From Actinomadura rubteroloni (GTDB lineage: Bacteria; Actinomycetota; Actinomycetes; Streptosporangiales; Streptosporangiaceae), in the NCBI RefSeq assembly GCF_002911665.1, contig NZ_MTBP01000004.1, forward strand, positions 186,001 to 250,000: a DNA stretch of 64,000 nucleotides. The letters run 5' to 3'. This document shows, piece after piece, positions 1 through 8,225 of this stretch. The position numbers and the translations under genes are program-made. How positions within the stretch are numbered: the first letter of the stretch is position 1; every line of letters starts with the position of its first letter. Under the pieces are notes generated by a model, which saw nothing but the letters and a program-made list of their open reading frames with translations, was not told where the DNA came from and searched no databases.

Positions 1-1
1 G

Positions 2-430
2 TACCACCAGGCGGACGTGCGCGACGAGGCCGCCGTCCGCGCGCTCGTCGCCGACGTCCGCCGCCGCCACGGCCGCCTGGACGGGGTCGTCCACGCCGCC
101 GGGCTCGCGCCGGACCGGCTCGTCCGCGACATGTCGCCGCGCCTGTTCGACCGCGTCTACCGGACCCGTGTGGACGGCGCCCGCGCCCTCGCCGCCGCCG
201 TCCCGCGCGGCCTGCGGTTCTTCGCCGTCCTCGGCGGCGCCGGACGGGCCGACCACGCCGCCGCGCACGACGCCTGCGCCGCGCTCGTCCCGCTCTGGCG
301 GGAGGCGCTCGGCTGCCGCGTCCTCGCCGCCGACTGGGGGCCGGGGGACGCCGACGCCGCCGTCGGCGTCCTGCTGCACGAGCTGGCGCACGGGGACGAG
401 CCGCGCGTCGTCCTCGCCCCCGCCCCATGA
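2..430 (+). CDS. C-terminal fragment of a PKS ketoreductase-like domain (5' end outside window)
   Basis: The open frame runs in from the left edge and ends at TGA 428-430. The visible 142 residues match the C-terminal half of a polyketide-synthase ketoreductase (SDR fold): the segment RLDGVVHAAG is the usual Rossmann core turn, followed by the helix around RTRVDGARAL and a terminal strand ending in ADWG. In active KR domains the next strand carries a Ser (SS-V-SG) and a Tyr in NYAAAN. Here the equivalents read FFAVLGGAG and DHAAAH, so both catalytic residues appear to be missing. The domain is probably structural or inactive. It is followed 34 bp later by an ACP gene, so it is likely the tail of a multidomain PKS. 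The rest of that protein is not visible. Confidence 0.75.
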   Translation, partial: YHQADVRDEAAVRALVADVRRRHGRLDGVVHAAGLAPDRLVRDMSPRLFDRVYRTRVDGARALAAAVPRGLRFFAVLGGAGRADHAAAHDACAALVPLWREALGCRVLAADWGPGDADAAVGVLLHELAHGDEPRVVLAPAP

Positions 431-464
431 CCCGAACCCGTGCCCGCCGCCGAGAGGACAGCAC

Positions 465-713
465 ATGACCGCGACCACCGTCGCCGAGATCACCGGCCTG
501 CTCGCCGGGATCGCCGGCGCGGACGCCGCCCGGATCGGACCCGGCACCGCCCTGTTCGGCGACCTCGCGCTGGAGAGCGTCGAGTTCGCCGCGCTCGCCG
601 GACGGCTGCGCGAGCGCTACGGCGCCGACCTGCTCGCCGACCTGGACATCGACGCGCTGATCGGGCTGACCGTCGGCGACGTCGCCGCGTGCGTCGACGG
701 GGGCGCGCGATGA
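465..713 (+). CDS. Acyl carrier protein
   Basis: Discrete carrier protein of 82 residues. The phosphopantetheine site is the serine in LALESVEFAAL, residue about 36, preceded by the LFGDL loop and followed by the acidic helix that docks partner enzymes. The ATG at 465 has a GAGGACA ribosome-binding sequence 4-5 bases upstream. Its stop overlaps the start of the next gene (ATGA at 710-713), so ACP and glycosyltransferase are translationally coupled. It probably carries an acyl or polyketide chain for the PKS whose last domain lies just upstream. It is not part of the type II cluster further right, which has its own ACP. Confidence 0.88.
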   Translation: MTATTVAEITGLLAGIAGADAARIGPGTALFGDLALESVEFAALAGRLRERYGADLLADLDIDALIGLTVGDVAACVDGGAR

Positions 714-1948
714 GGGCGCGCCGGGTCCAGGTCCCGTCCCTGGACACGCTGCTCGGCACCGCGCCCGTCCCGCCCGAGGACGACGGGCCCGAGCGCCGCC
801 GGTTCCTGTTCGCCGTCCCGGCCGTCGCCGGGGCCGTCGCGCCCGCCCGCGCCGTCGCCGAGGAACTGGCCGCGCGCGGCCACCGCGTCGCGTGGGCCGG
901 GCACCGCGAGCGGCTGGAACCGCTGCTGCGCGGCGGGTCACGGGTCTTCCACGCCGAGGACCCCGCCTGGACGGCCGCGCTCGACACCGCCCGCCGCGAG
1001 GGCCGCGACCTGCGCGGGCCCGCCGCGCTGCGGTTCCGGTGGGAGCGGCTGCTGATCCCGCTCGGGCACGCGATGCTGCCCGGCGTCGAGAACGCCGTCG
1101 ACCGGTTCCGGCCGGACGTCGTGGTCGCCGACCAGGACGTCCTCGCCGCGCCGGTCGTCGCGCGGCGGCGCGGGCTGCCGTGGGCGACGTCGGCGTCCAC
1201 CTCGGCGGAGTTCACCCGGCCGCTCGCGGCGCTGCCGCTGGTCGAGGAGTGGATCCGCGACCTGATCGGCGGGTTCCAGCTCGACAACGGCATCGAGGAC
1301 CTCGTCGACCTGCGGTTCTCCGACCACCTCGCGCTCGTCTACAGCACCGCCGCGCTGTTCGGGGACGTGTCCTACTTCCCCGACCACGTCGCGTTCGTCG
1401 GCCCCGCGCTCGGCGCCCCGCCGCGCGGCGACTTCCCGCTGGACCGGCTGGACGGACGGCCCGCCGTGCTCGTCACGCTCGGCGGCGCCGACGGCCCCGG
1501 CGCCGCGCGGTTCCTCCGGGCCGCCGCCGACGCCCTGGCCGGGATGGACGTCCAGGCCGTCGTCGTCGCGACGGACGCGCTGCTGCCCGACCCGCCGCCG
1601 AACGCGCTCGTGTTCCCGCACGTCCCGCAGCGCGCGCTGCTGGAGCACATGGCGGCCGTCGTTTCGCACGGCGGCCACACCACGGTCACCGAGGCGCTCG
1701 CGCAAGGGCTCCCGCAGGTCGTCGCGCCGATCCGCGACGACCAGCCCGTCGTCGCCCGGCAGGTCGAGGCGTGCGGCGCCGGACGGTCCGTGCGGTTCGG
1801 CCGGTGCACCGCCGCCGACCTGCGCGCCGCGCTCGCCGACGTGCTCACCGACGCGTCCTACCGGACGGCCGCGGGACGCGTCCGCGCGTCGTTCCACGGG
1901 GCGGGAGGGGCCGCTGCCGCCGCCGACCGGCTGGAGAAGCTGACGTGA
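710..1948 (+). CDS. GT1-family glycosyltransferase (macrolide/UGT type)
   Basis: Protein of 412 residues with a GT-B fold. The C-terminal donor-binding region shows VSHGGHTTVTEALAQGLPQV followed by PIRDDQPVVARQVE, the hallmark of UGT/YjiC-like glycosyltransferases that move an activated sugar to a small-molecule acceptor. The N-terminal segment GAVAPARAVAEELAARGHRV is the expected acceptor-side Rossmann start. The start is placed at ATG 710, overlapping the ACP stop by 4 bp. It sits between an ACP and a galactokinase-like protein, so it likely glycosylates a lipid or polyketide product of the left-edge locus. Donor and acceptor cannot be read from the sequence. Confidence 0.85.
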   Translation: MRARRVQVPSLDTLLGTAPVPPEDDGPERRRFLFAVPAVAGAVAPARAVAEELAARGHRVAWAGHRERLEPLLRGGSRVFHAEDPAWTAALDTARREGRDLRGPAALRFRWERLLIPLGHAMLPGVENAVDRFRPDVVVADQDVLAAPVVARRRGLPWATSASTSAEFTRPLAALPLVEEWIRDLIGGFQLDNGIEDLVDLRFSDHLALVYSTAALFGDVSYFPDHVAFVGPALGAPPRGDFPLDRLDGRPAVLVTLGGADGPGAARFLRAAADALAGMDVQAVVVATDALLPDPPPNALVFPHVPQRALLEHMAAVVSHGGHTTVTEALAQGLPQVVAPIRDDQPVVARQVEACGAGRSVRFGRCTAADLRAALADVLTDASYRTAAGRVRASFHGAGGAAAAADRLEKLT

Positions 1949-2871
1949 CCGCCGCCGGCGCCGGCACGGCCGACCCGGTCCCGCCGCCGGAGGTCCGGCT
2001 GACCGCCGACCTGTTCGGCCGCGTCAACGGGAGCGCGCCGCAGACCGTCCGGCACGTGCGCGGCGGCTGCACGCTGCTCGCCGGCCCGGACGGCGCCGCG
2101 CTCGCACTCGCCCTGCCGTGGGGCGCCGTCGTCGCGGCCGGACGGTCCCGCGACGGCCGCGTCGACCTGTCCTCGGCGAACCGGCACACCGACCGCTTCA
2201 CCACCGGCCCGGACCATCTGGCGGCGACGGTGGCGGCCGGGGCCGTCCCGGGGTGGGCGGTGCCCGCCGTCGCCGCGCTCACCGCGCACGCCGTGCCGCC
2301 GCCCGCCGCGCGGATCGTCCTGAACCGGGAGCTGCCCGAGGCGCTCGGCCTGGTGGACGGCGGCGCGGCGCGCTGCGCGGTGTCGCTCGCCCTCGGCGAC
2401 CTGTACGGGCCGCCGGCGGGGCCGGGACGCCGTCCGCACGACCCGTCCTACACGGCGTCGCTGCGGGCGCGGGAGGCGCACGCGCTGTTCGTCGCGGGCA
2501 CCGAGATCCGGCACCTGCCGTGCGACCTGGCGGCGGCCGGGCTGCGGCTGCTGATCGCCGACCTCGGCCCGGACGCGCCCGCGCCGCCCGCCGGCCCCGC
2601 GCCGCTCGGCGTCGTGGACCGGGCCGCCGCCGTGCTGCGCACCGGGAACGTCGCCGAACTCGGGCCGCTGCTCACCGAGGCGCACCTGCCGGGCTGCCGG
2701 GCCGCCGACGAGGCGCTGGCCGCGGCCCGCGCGGCGGGCGCGCTCGGCGGACGGGCGCTCGGCCGCTGCGTCGTCGCGCTGATCCCGCTGACGGCCGTCC
2801 CGGGCGCCCGCGCGCTCATCACCGAAAGTCTCGGGCGGGCGCCGCGCTTCCGGCTGGCCACGCCGTCCTAG
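1945..2871 (+). CDS. Galactokinase-like GHMP family protein with degenerate motifs
   Basis: A 308-residue protein starting at GTG 1945, which overlaps the glycosyltransferase stop (GTGA). It aligns by eye with galactokinases along its length: the N-terminal GRVN segment, the strand AVVAAGRSRDGRVDL, and the C-terminal helix ELGPLLTEAHLP. The three GHMP signature motifs are altered. Motif 1 reads GRVNGSAPQT rather than GRVNLIGEHTD. The phosphate loop reads LGLVDGGAARCAVSLAL rather than a GLSSSAA type. The last Gly-rich motif reads ALGGRALGRCVVAL rather than GGGFGGCVVAL. Catalysis therefore looks doubtful. A sugar-binding, regulatory or scaffold role beside the glycosyltransferase is possible, but that is inference. 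Confidence 0.7.
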   Translation: MTAAGAGTADPVPPPEVRLTADLFGRVNGSAPQTVRHVRGGCTLLAGPDGAALALALPWGAVVAAGRSRDGRVDLSSANRHTDRFTTGPDHLAATVAAGAVPGWAVPAVAALTAHAVPPPAARIVLNRELPEALGLVDGGAARCAVSLALGDLYGPPAGPGRRPHDPSYTASLRAREAHALFVAGTEIRHLPCDLAAAGLRLLIADLGPDAPAPPAGPAPLGVVDRAAAVLRTGNVAELGPLLTEAHLPGCRAADEALAAARAAGALGGRALGRCVVALIPLTAVPGARALITESLGRAPRFRLATPS

Positions 2872-2880
2872 CCGCCGTCC

Positions 2881-3243
2881 TCAATCACGGGGCGGGGCGC
2901 GCAGCAGCGCCGCCTCCACCAGCTCGACCGCCGCCGCCAGCGCCACCAGCCGCGCGCCCTCGGCCCGGTAGGCGTCCAGGACGGCCTCGACGCCGTGCGG
3001 CGGCACCGTCCCGCCGAGGTCCACCCGGGCCGACCGGAAGCCCTCGCGCGCCGCCGTCACCGCCGCCGCGACGTGCTGGCGCGCCATGCGCGCGAGCGCG
3101 ACCGGGTAGCGGCGCAGCACCCCGTACCGCCGGTACTCCGGCGGGACGATCTCCAGCAGCCACGCCAGCGCCGTCTCCTCGAAGCCCGCGGAGCCCGGCG
3201 GGCGCACCTCGCCGGGCCAGCCGGGCGGAACGCCGGTGGCCAC
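2881..3243 (-). CDS. Small conserved-looking actinobacterial protein, function unknown
   Basis: The product is about 120 residues from GTG 3243; the start is uncertain because no clear ribosome-binding site precedes it. The sequence is alanine-rich and helical, with a Pro-rich N-terminus (ATGVPPGWPGEVRPPG) and an amphipathic helix around residues 35-75 (RRYPVALARMARQHVAAAV). There is no signal peptide and no recognisable catalytic motif. It lies 8 bp downstream of another small gene on the same strand, and the pair is divergent from the Nif3-like operon. Codon bias supports it being real. I do not recognise the family. Confidence 0.55.
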   Translation of the reverse strand: MATGVPPGWPGEVRPPGSAGFEETALAWLLEIVPPEYRRYGVLRRYPVALARMARQHVAAAVTAAREGFRSARVDLGGTVPPHGVEAVLDAYRAEGARLVALAAAVELVEAALLRAPPRD

Positions 3244-3251
3244 GGGGTCCG

Positions 3252-3605
3252 TCAGGAGGACGTGCCGGGGCCGCCCGGGCCGCGCTTGATGCGGATCCGG
3301 CCGGAGTCCAGGTCGTCGCGGCCCCCGCCCTCGCCCTCCTGGCGGTGGTCGTCCTGGCGGCGCACCTTCTGCGCCTCCTGCTCCTCCTGCTTCACCTTCC
3401 GGGAGCCCTCGAACGCGGAGGCGAGGTCCTCGAACATCCCGCCGCCGAACCCGGCGCCGGTCTCGCCGTCGCCCCGGATCGCGCCCATCAGCGACGACCT
3501 CCCGGTGCCCTCCGTGGGCCAGTCGACGGTCTCCTGCTCCACGGGCGCGCGCTTGACGGCCGCGCGCCCCTTGACGCGCCTGCGGCGGCGAAAAGGTGAC
3601 TTCAC
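3252..3605 (-). CDS. Small charged protein, function unknown
   Basis: Predicted 117-residue protein from GTG 3605, which has GGAG six bases upstream; an in-frame ATG at 3632 would add nine residues. The N-terminus is strongly basic (SPFRRRRRVKGRAAVKR). The middle holds the motif QETVDWPTEG. The C-terminal half is a Lys/Glu/Gln-rich likely coiled helix (SRKVKQEEQEAQKVRRQDD) followed by a Gly/Arg tail. The composition suggests a small nucleic-acid- or membrane-associated protein. It forms a two-gene unit with the following small gene and faces away from the Nif3-like gene. Confidence 0.55.
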   Translation of the reverse strand: MKSPFRRRRRVKGRAAVKRAPVEQETVDWPTEGTGRSSLMGAIRGDGETGAGFGGGMFEDLASAFEGSRKVKQEEQEAQKVRRQDDHRQEGEGGGRDDLDSGRIRIKRGPGGPGTSS

Positions 3606-3816
3606 ACACACTCCAACGCGATGAGCCGGCATTTTGATCCCGCCGACCGGGCGGACGGACGGCGGAGCCGCCCCGGGCCGTGCCGCGACCTCCCGGGCCG
3701 CGCGCCGGAACGCGCTCACCTGGGAATCCGCGACGTCCCACCCTAGCCGCCGCCGGCCCCCGGCGCCGACCCCCGCGCGCTCCGCCGGGACGCCGCAGAA
3801 CGGTAGCCTGCCCGTC

Positions 3817-4635
3817 GTGCGCCTCTCCGACGTCTTCGCGGCCCTCGACGAGCTGTACCCGCCCGCCTGGGCCGAGTCCTGGGACGCGGTCGGCCCCGTC
3901 ACCGGCGACCCCGGCCAGGACGTCCGGCGCGTCCTGTTCGCCGTGGACCCGCTGGCCCCGGTCGTGGCCGAGGCGGTCGCCTGGAACGCCGACCTGATCG
4001 TCGCGCACCACCCGCTGCTGCTGCGCGGCGTCACCGGGGTGGCCGCGACGACGCCCAAGGGCCGCGCCGTCCACACCTTGATCAGCAACGGCGTGGCGCT
4101 GTTCACCGCGCACACCAACGCCGACGTCGCCGACCCCGGCGTCTCGGACGCGCTGGCCCGCGCGGTCGGGGTGACGGGGGAGCTGCGGCCGCTCGTCCCG
4201 TCCGCCGACGACCCGCGCCGGGGCCTCGGCCGCGTCGGGACGCTGCCCGAGCCGACGACGCTCGCCGCGTTCACCGCCGCCGTCGCGCGCGGCCTGCCCG
4301 CCACCGCGTGGGGCGTCCGCGCGGCGGGCGACCCCGGCCGGACGGTCGTGACCGTCGCCGTCTGCGGCGGAGCGGGCGACTCCCTGCTCGGCGCGGCCCG
4401 CGCGGCGGGCGCCGACGTCTACCTCACCGCCGACCTCCGCCACCATCCCGCGACCGAATTCGCCGAACAGGACGGCCCCGCCCTCGTGGACGCAGCACAC
4501 TGGGCGACCGAGTGGCCCTGGCTGGCGGACGCCGAGCGGCGGCTCGGCGCACTGCTCGGTCCGGGCACACTGGAGACCAGGGTGTCCACGCTCGTCACCG
4601 ACGCGTGGAGCCTGCACGACGAAGGAGTGAAGTGA
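3817..4635 (+). CDS. Nif3-like dinuclear metal centre protein (NIF3/DUF34)
   Basis: A 272-residue protein beginning at GTG 3817. It carries the NIF3 hallmarks: VRLSDVFAALDELYPPAWAE at the N-terminus (usual L-x-P-x-x-W-AE-x-W-D region), the metal-binding HHPLL of IVAHHPLLLRG, and AHTNADVA, all in expected order. A C-terminal His motif (DAAHWATEWPWL) completes the di-metal site. The family is often annotated as GTP cyclohydrolase I type 2, but its reaction is unsettled, so I do not assign one. The stop overlaps the next start by 4 bp (GTGA), making an operon with the Zn-ribbon protein and RNase H/phosphatase. Confidence 0.9.
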   Translation: MRLSDVFAALDELYPPAWAESWDAVGPVTGDPGQDVRRVLFAVDPLAPVVAEAVAWNADLIVAHHPLLLRGVTGVAATTPKGRAVHTLISNGVALFTAHTNADVADPGVSDALARAVGVTGELRPLVPSADDPRRGLGRVGTLPEPTTLAAFTAAVARGLPATAWGVRAAGDPGRTVVTVAVCGGAGDSLLGAARAAGADVYLTADLRHHPATEFAEQDGPALVDAAHWATEWPWLADAERRLGALLGPGTLETRVSTLVTDAWSLHDEGVK

Positions 4636-5375
4636 AAGCCGCACCGGACGCGCAGAAACGCCTCATCGACCTCCAGGAGCTGGACGGCTCGCTGGACCGG
4701 CTGGCCCACCGCCGCCGCACGCTGCCGGAGCTGGCCGAGATCGAGCGGCTGGAGGCCCGCCGCACCGAACTGCGCGACGCGATCGTCGCCGCCGAGACCG
4801 AGATCGGCGACCTGGACCGCGAGCAGCGCAAGGCCGAGCAGGACGTGGACCAGGTCCGCGTCCGCGCCGAACGCGACCAGAAGCGGCTGGACTCGGGGCA
4901 GATCACGTCCGCCAAGGACCTGAGCGGCCTCCAGACCGAGATCGAGTCGCTGCACCGCCGCCAGTCCGACCTGGAGGAGGTCGTGCTGGAGATCATGGAG
5001 CGGCGGGAGGCCGCCGACGGCCGCGTCGCCGCGCTGCGCGCCGAGCGGGAGAAGGCCGAGGAGGAGCTGACCGGGCTCCAGACGCGCCGCGACGAGGCCC
5101 AGCAGAAGATCGACGCGGAGATCGAGCTGACGACGGCCGCGCGCAAGGGCGTCGCCGGGGACGTCCCGGACGACCTCCTCGCGCTCTACGTGAAGCTGCG
5201 CGGCCAGTTCGGCGGCGTCGGGGCGGCCGTGCTGCACCGGGGGTCGTGCCAGGGCTGCCGGCTCGCGCTCAACACGGTCGACCTGAACCGCATCCGCGCC
5301 GCCGCGCCGGACGAGGTGATCCGCTGCGAGGAGTGCCGCCGGATCCTCGTCCGCACCGCCGAGTCGGGCCTGTGA
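4632..5375 (+). CDS. C4-type zinc-ribbon, coiled-coil protein
   Basis: The 247-residue protein has a long antiparallel coiled-coil hairpin (about residues 10-180, rich in Glu/Arg/Leu heptads) followed by a C-terminal zinc ribbon with cysteine pairs GSCQGC and IRCEECRR, which fits the CT398-like hairpin plus zf-RING_7 arrangement. Such proteins are widespread in actinobacteria next to the RNase H/phosphatase gene and are thought to bind nucleic acid or ribonucleoprotein. The precise role is unknown. Start GTG 4632 overlaps the Nif3-like stop, and its own stop overlaps the next gene by 4 bp. Confidence 0.88.
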   Translation: MKAAPDAQKRLIDLQELDGSLDRLAHRRRTLPELAEIERLEARRTELRDAIVAAETEIGDLDREQRKAEQDVDQVRVRAERDQKRLDSGQITSAKDLSGLQTEIESLHRRQSDLEEVVLEIMERREAADGRVAALRAEREKAEEELTGLQTRRDEAQQKIDAEIELTTAARKGVAGDVPDDLLALYVKLRGQFGGVGAAVLHRGSCQGCRLALNTVDLNRIRAAAPDEVIRCEECRRILVRTAESGL

Positions 5376-6469
5376 CCGGACGGAAACTGATCGTCGAGGC
5401 CGACGGCGGGTCGCGGGGCAACCCGGGGCCCGCCGGGTACGGCTCGCTCGTCCGGGACGCCCTGACCGGCGAGGTCCTCGCCGAGCACGCCCGGTCGATC
5501 GGGCACGCCACCAACAACGTCGCCGAGTACCGGGGGCTGATCGAGGGGCTGCGGCTCGCGGCCTCGATCGACGCCGGGGCGCGCGTCGAGGTCCGGATGG
5601 ACTCCAAGCTCGTCGTGGAGCAGATGTCGGGCCGCTGGAAGATCAAGCACCCGGACATGGTCCCGCTGGCGCTGGAGGCCCGGGAGATCGCCGCGTCGCT
5701 CGGGTCGGTCGCCTACGGCTGGGTGCCCCGGGCGCGCAACACGGCCGCCGACCGGCTCGCCAACGAGGCGATGGACGCCGCCGCGCGCGGCGAGGAGTGG
5801 GAGCGCTCGGCCGCCGCGCCCGCGCCCGTTCCGGCGCCGGGGTGGTCGGGCGCGACCACCACGCCGACGACGACGCTGCTGCTCCGGCACGGCGAGACGC
5901 CGCTGTCGGTGGAACGCCGCTTCGCCGGGACGGGCGACGTCCCGCTCACCGGCACCGGCCGCGCCCAGGCCCGCGCGGCCGCGCAGGCCCTCAAGACCGC
6001 GGAGATCGACGCGATCGTCTCCTCGCCGCTCGCGCGCTGCCGGGCGACGGCCGACGAGGTCGCCGCCGCGACCGGCGCGCCCGTCCGCGTCGAGCCCGGC
6101 TTCCGCGAGACCGACTTCGGCGCCTGGGAGGGCCTGACGTTCGCCGAGGTCGGCGAGCGCGACCCCGACGCGCTGCGGGCCTGGCTCGCCGACCCCGGCG
6201 TCGCGCCGCCCGGCGGGGAGAGCTTCACCCAGGCCGCGCGGCGGGTGGACACGGCGCTGGACAAGCTGATGGTTCGGCACCGGCAGCAGCGGGTGCTGGT
6301 CGTGTCGCATGTGACGCCGATCAAGCTGCTCGTCCGGCGGGCCCTCGGCGCGCCGATGGACGCGCTGTACCGGATGCACCTGGACGTGGCGTCGCTGTCG
6401 TCCGTCCAGTGGTACGCCGACGGCCCCGCGTCCCTGCGCGCCTTCAACGACACCCACCACCTCGACTGA
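5372..6469 (+). CDS. Bifunctional RNase H / acid phosphatase
   Basis: A 365-residue fusion. Residues about 4-135 are an RNase H type I domain: the first catalytic Asp in VEADGGSRGNPGPAGYG, Glu in TNNVAEYRGLIEGL, Asp in VRMDSKLVVEQMSG, and a late Asp in NTAADRLANE. After an Ala/Pro linker, residues about 165-365 form a histidine phosphatase domain with LLLRHGETPLSVERRF and the second His in VVSHVTPIK. The arrangement equals mycobacterial Rv2228c and streptomycete homologues, where the first half degrades RNA in RNA:DNA hybrids and the second resembles CobC alpha-ribazole phosphatase. It ends 36 bp before rnpB, an arrangement also known in Streptomyces. Confidence 0.93.
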   Translation: MTGRKLIVEADGGSRGNPGPAGYGSLVRDALTGEVLAEHARSIGHATNNVAEYRGLIEGLRLAASIDAGARVEVRMDSKLVVEQMSGRWKIKHPDMVPLALEAREIAASLGSVAYGWVPRARNTAADRLANEAMDAAARGEEWERSAAAPAPVPAPGWSGATTTPTTTLLLRHGETPLSVERRFAGTGDVPLTGTGRAQARAAAQALKTAEIDAIVSSPLARCRATADEVAAATGAPVRVEPGFRETDFGAWEGLTFAEVGERDPDALRAWLADPGVAPPGGESFTQAARRVDTALDKLMVRHRQQRVLVVSHVTPIKLLVRRALGAPMDALYRMHLDVASLSSVQWYADGPASLRAFNDTHHLD

Positions 6470-6491
6470 CCGGAATTCCGGCCGCGTCCAC

Positions 6492-6497
6492 TATCCT
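6492..6497 (+). promoter_or_regulatory. Probable -10 element of the rnpB promoter
   Basis: TATCCT lies 9 bases before the 5' end of the RNase P RNA helix and fits an actinobacterial -10 box. A matching -35 is not convincing; a CTGACC at 6466-6471 is 20 bases away, which is long. Assigned from position and hexamer only. Confidence 0.4.
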
Positions 6498-6505
6498 CTG
6501 GGTAC

Positions 6506-6898
6506 GGCGGACGAGCCGGCCGGACGGCCGCGTCGGGGAGCGATCCCCGTCGAGGAAAGTCCGGGCTCCACAGGGCAGGGTGGTCGGTAACGCCGACCCG
6601 GGGCGACCCGCGGGACAGTGCCACAGAAAGCAGACCGCCACCGGCGTGCCGGTGGTAAGGGTGAAACGGTGAGGTAAGAGCTCACCAGCGCCCACGGTGA
6701 CGTGGGCGGCTCGGTAAACCCCACCCGGAGCAAGGTCAAGAAGGAGAGCGCCAGTTCTCCGCGCAGGCGTTCGAGGGCGGCCCGCCCGAGTCTGCGGGTA
6801 GACCGCTGGAGGCCGTCGGCAACGGCGGCCCGAGATGGATGGCCGTCACCCGCCGCGAGGCGGGGACAGAACCCGGCTTACAGGCCGACTCGTCCGCC
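6506..6898 (+). ncRNA. rnpB: RNase P RNA (class A)
   Basis: Catalytic RNA of ribonuclease P, about 393 nt, which matures tRNA 5' ends. The terminal helix P1 pairs GGCGGACGAG (6506-6515) with CTCGTCCGCC (6889-6898). The conserved 5' core GAGGAAAGTCCGGGCTCC is present at about 6551-6568. So are the ACAGTGCCACAGAAA segment (about 6615-6629), the GGTAAGGGTGAAACGGTG region with AGGTAAGAGCTCACCAGC, and the 3' core GGACAGAACCCGGCTTACAG (6864-6883), whose order and spacing match bacterial class A RNase P RNA. Any open frames across this stretch are spurious. It lies just downstream of the RNase H/phosphatase gene. Confidence 0.97.
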
Positions 6899-6951
6899 GC
6901 ACTCCGCCCCGCCCGGTGATTGGGGCAGGCCGGCAGGGGAATCGGGTCAGC

Positions 6952-7374
6952 ATGGCGAAACTGACCCTGCTCCACCAGATGCCCGTGCGCCTGGCCACCG
7001 GGGCGTTCATCCTCAACTCCGGCCTGAGCAAGTCCGGCGCCGAGGAGAAGACCGCCGCCGGGATCCACGGCATGGCCGCCGGGACCTATCCGTTCCTGGC
7101 CAAGATGGACGCCCAGGAGTTCACCCGCCGGCTGTCGCAGGCCGAGATCGCGCTCGGCGCCGCGCTCGTCCTGCCGTTCGTGCCGTCCGTGGTCGCCGGC
7201 GCGGCGCTCACCGCCTTCGCGGGCGGACTCGTCGGCCTCTACCTGAAGACGCCCGGCCTGCGCCGCGAGAACAGCCTTCGCCCGACCGAGCAGGGCGTCC
7301 CGATCGCCAAGGACACCTGGCTCCTCGGCATCGGCGCCGGCCTCGTCCTGGAGAGCCTCACCCGCCGCCGCTGA
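6952..7374 (+). CDS. DoxX-like membrane protein
   Basis: A 140-residue protein starting at ATG 6952. It has three or four hydrophobic segments: about 10-25, 62-82 (LGAALVLPFVPSVVAGAALTAF), 84-95 and 122-136. The pattern VRLATGAFILNSGLSK near the N-terminus resembles the first helix of the DoxX/SURF4-like family. No catalytic motif is visible. DoxX-type proteins are usually found near redox genes; here the neighbours are rnpB and a DUF2306 protein, which say little about function. Confidence 0.7.
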   Translation: MAKLTLLHQMPVRLATGAFILNSGLSKSGAEEKTAAGIHGMAAGTYPFLAKMDAQEFTRRLSQAEIALGAALVLPFVPSVVAGAALTAFAGGLVGLYLKTPGLRRENSLRPTEQGVPIAKDTWLLGIGAGLVLESLTRRR

Positions 7375-7526
7375 CCCGCGCCGCCGGGGTGTACTCCCGG
7401 GGGCTTAGGGCGGGTGCCGCCCGGTGGGGGACGCGGACGGGCGGGTCGTGCGCCGACGATAAGGCCGACCGCTCGTCCGAGCGGCGGCCCGCCTCCGCGC
7501 GCCGCCGCGCGACCCTGGGAGGACCG

Positions 7527-8225
7527 TTGGCGCACACCGTGGAGGGCGCGGCCCCACGCCATCCGCGCCGGCCGCCGGCGCTGCTCGTCGTGGCCGTCGT
7601 CGTCGGGACGGTCCTGGTCGTCCCCTACGCGACGCTCGACGTGGACGGCAGCCGCGTCGAGGCGCACGGCGTCCACTACGCGCTGCTGGTGACGCACATC
7701 TTCACGGCGTTCGTCGCGCTCGTCCTCGGCCCGCTCCAGTTCCTGCCCGCCGTGCGGGCGCGGCGCCGCGTCCACCGCGTCCTCGGCCGCTGCTACGTGT
7801 TCGCCGGGGTGCTGCCGTCGGCGGCGGCGGGCGTCCCGGTGGCCCTGCTGTCGGGACGGCTCCTGACGCAGATCGGCCTCACGATCCCCGCGCTGCTCTG
7901 GCCGGTGACGGCCTACCTCGCCGTCCGCGCCGCCCGCCGCGGCGACCACGCCGCGCACCGCGACTGGATGACCCGCAACTACGCCCTGACGTTCCTCGCC
8001 GTCACGTCCCGGATCCTTGTTCCGTTTCTGCTCCTCGCCCGCCTGGCGATCGCCGGCGCCCCCGCCGGGGGCCGCCAGGCCCTGGTCGACGGCACGATCC
8101 CCGTCGGCCAGGCCCTCGGCTGGCTCGTCAACCTCGCCCTCGCCGAATACCTCATCCGCCGCAGGGCCGCCCGGTCAGAGTTGGCGACGCCGACGAAGAC
8201 CGTCCGCTCCGTCACGCGTCCCTGA
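7527..8225 (+). CDS. DUF2306 integral membrane protein
   Basis: The start is placed at TTG 7527, which has GGGAGG about five bases upstream, giving 232 residues; GTG 7539 is the alternative. About five membrane segments are visible: PALLVVAVVVGTVLVVPY, LLVTHIFTAFVALVLGPLQFL, a pair around VFAGVLPSAAAG to LWPVTAYLAV, and NYALTFLAVTSRILVPFLLL. The conserved-looking RRRVHRVLGRCYV and HRDWMTRNYALTFLAVTSR are typical of DUF2306 (related to DUF2306/YozB-type proteins), whose role is unknown. The C-terminus overlaps the end of the convergent biotin carboxylase gene by 14 bp. Confidence 0.75.
   Translation: MAHTVEGAAPRHPRRPPALLVVAVVVGTVLVVPYATLDVDGSRVEAHGVHYALLVTHIFTAFVALVLGPLQFLPAVRARRRVHRVLGRCYVFAGVLPSAAAGVPVALLSGRLLTQIGLTIPALLWPVTAYLAVRAARRGDHAAHRDWMTRNYALTFLAVTSRILVPFLLLARLAIAGAPAGGRQALVDGTIPVGQALGWLVNLALAEYLIRRRAARSELATPTKTVRSVTRP

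Noticed and set aside
2881..4644. A very long reading frame on the minus strand across the Nif3-like gene
   Set aside because: Only the segment 2881-3243 looks coding. The rest lies antisense to the well-supported Nif3-like gene and has Arg/Gly/Pro-rich nonsense composition, as is common in high-GC DNA.
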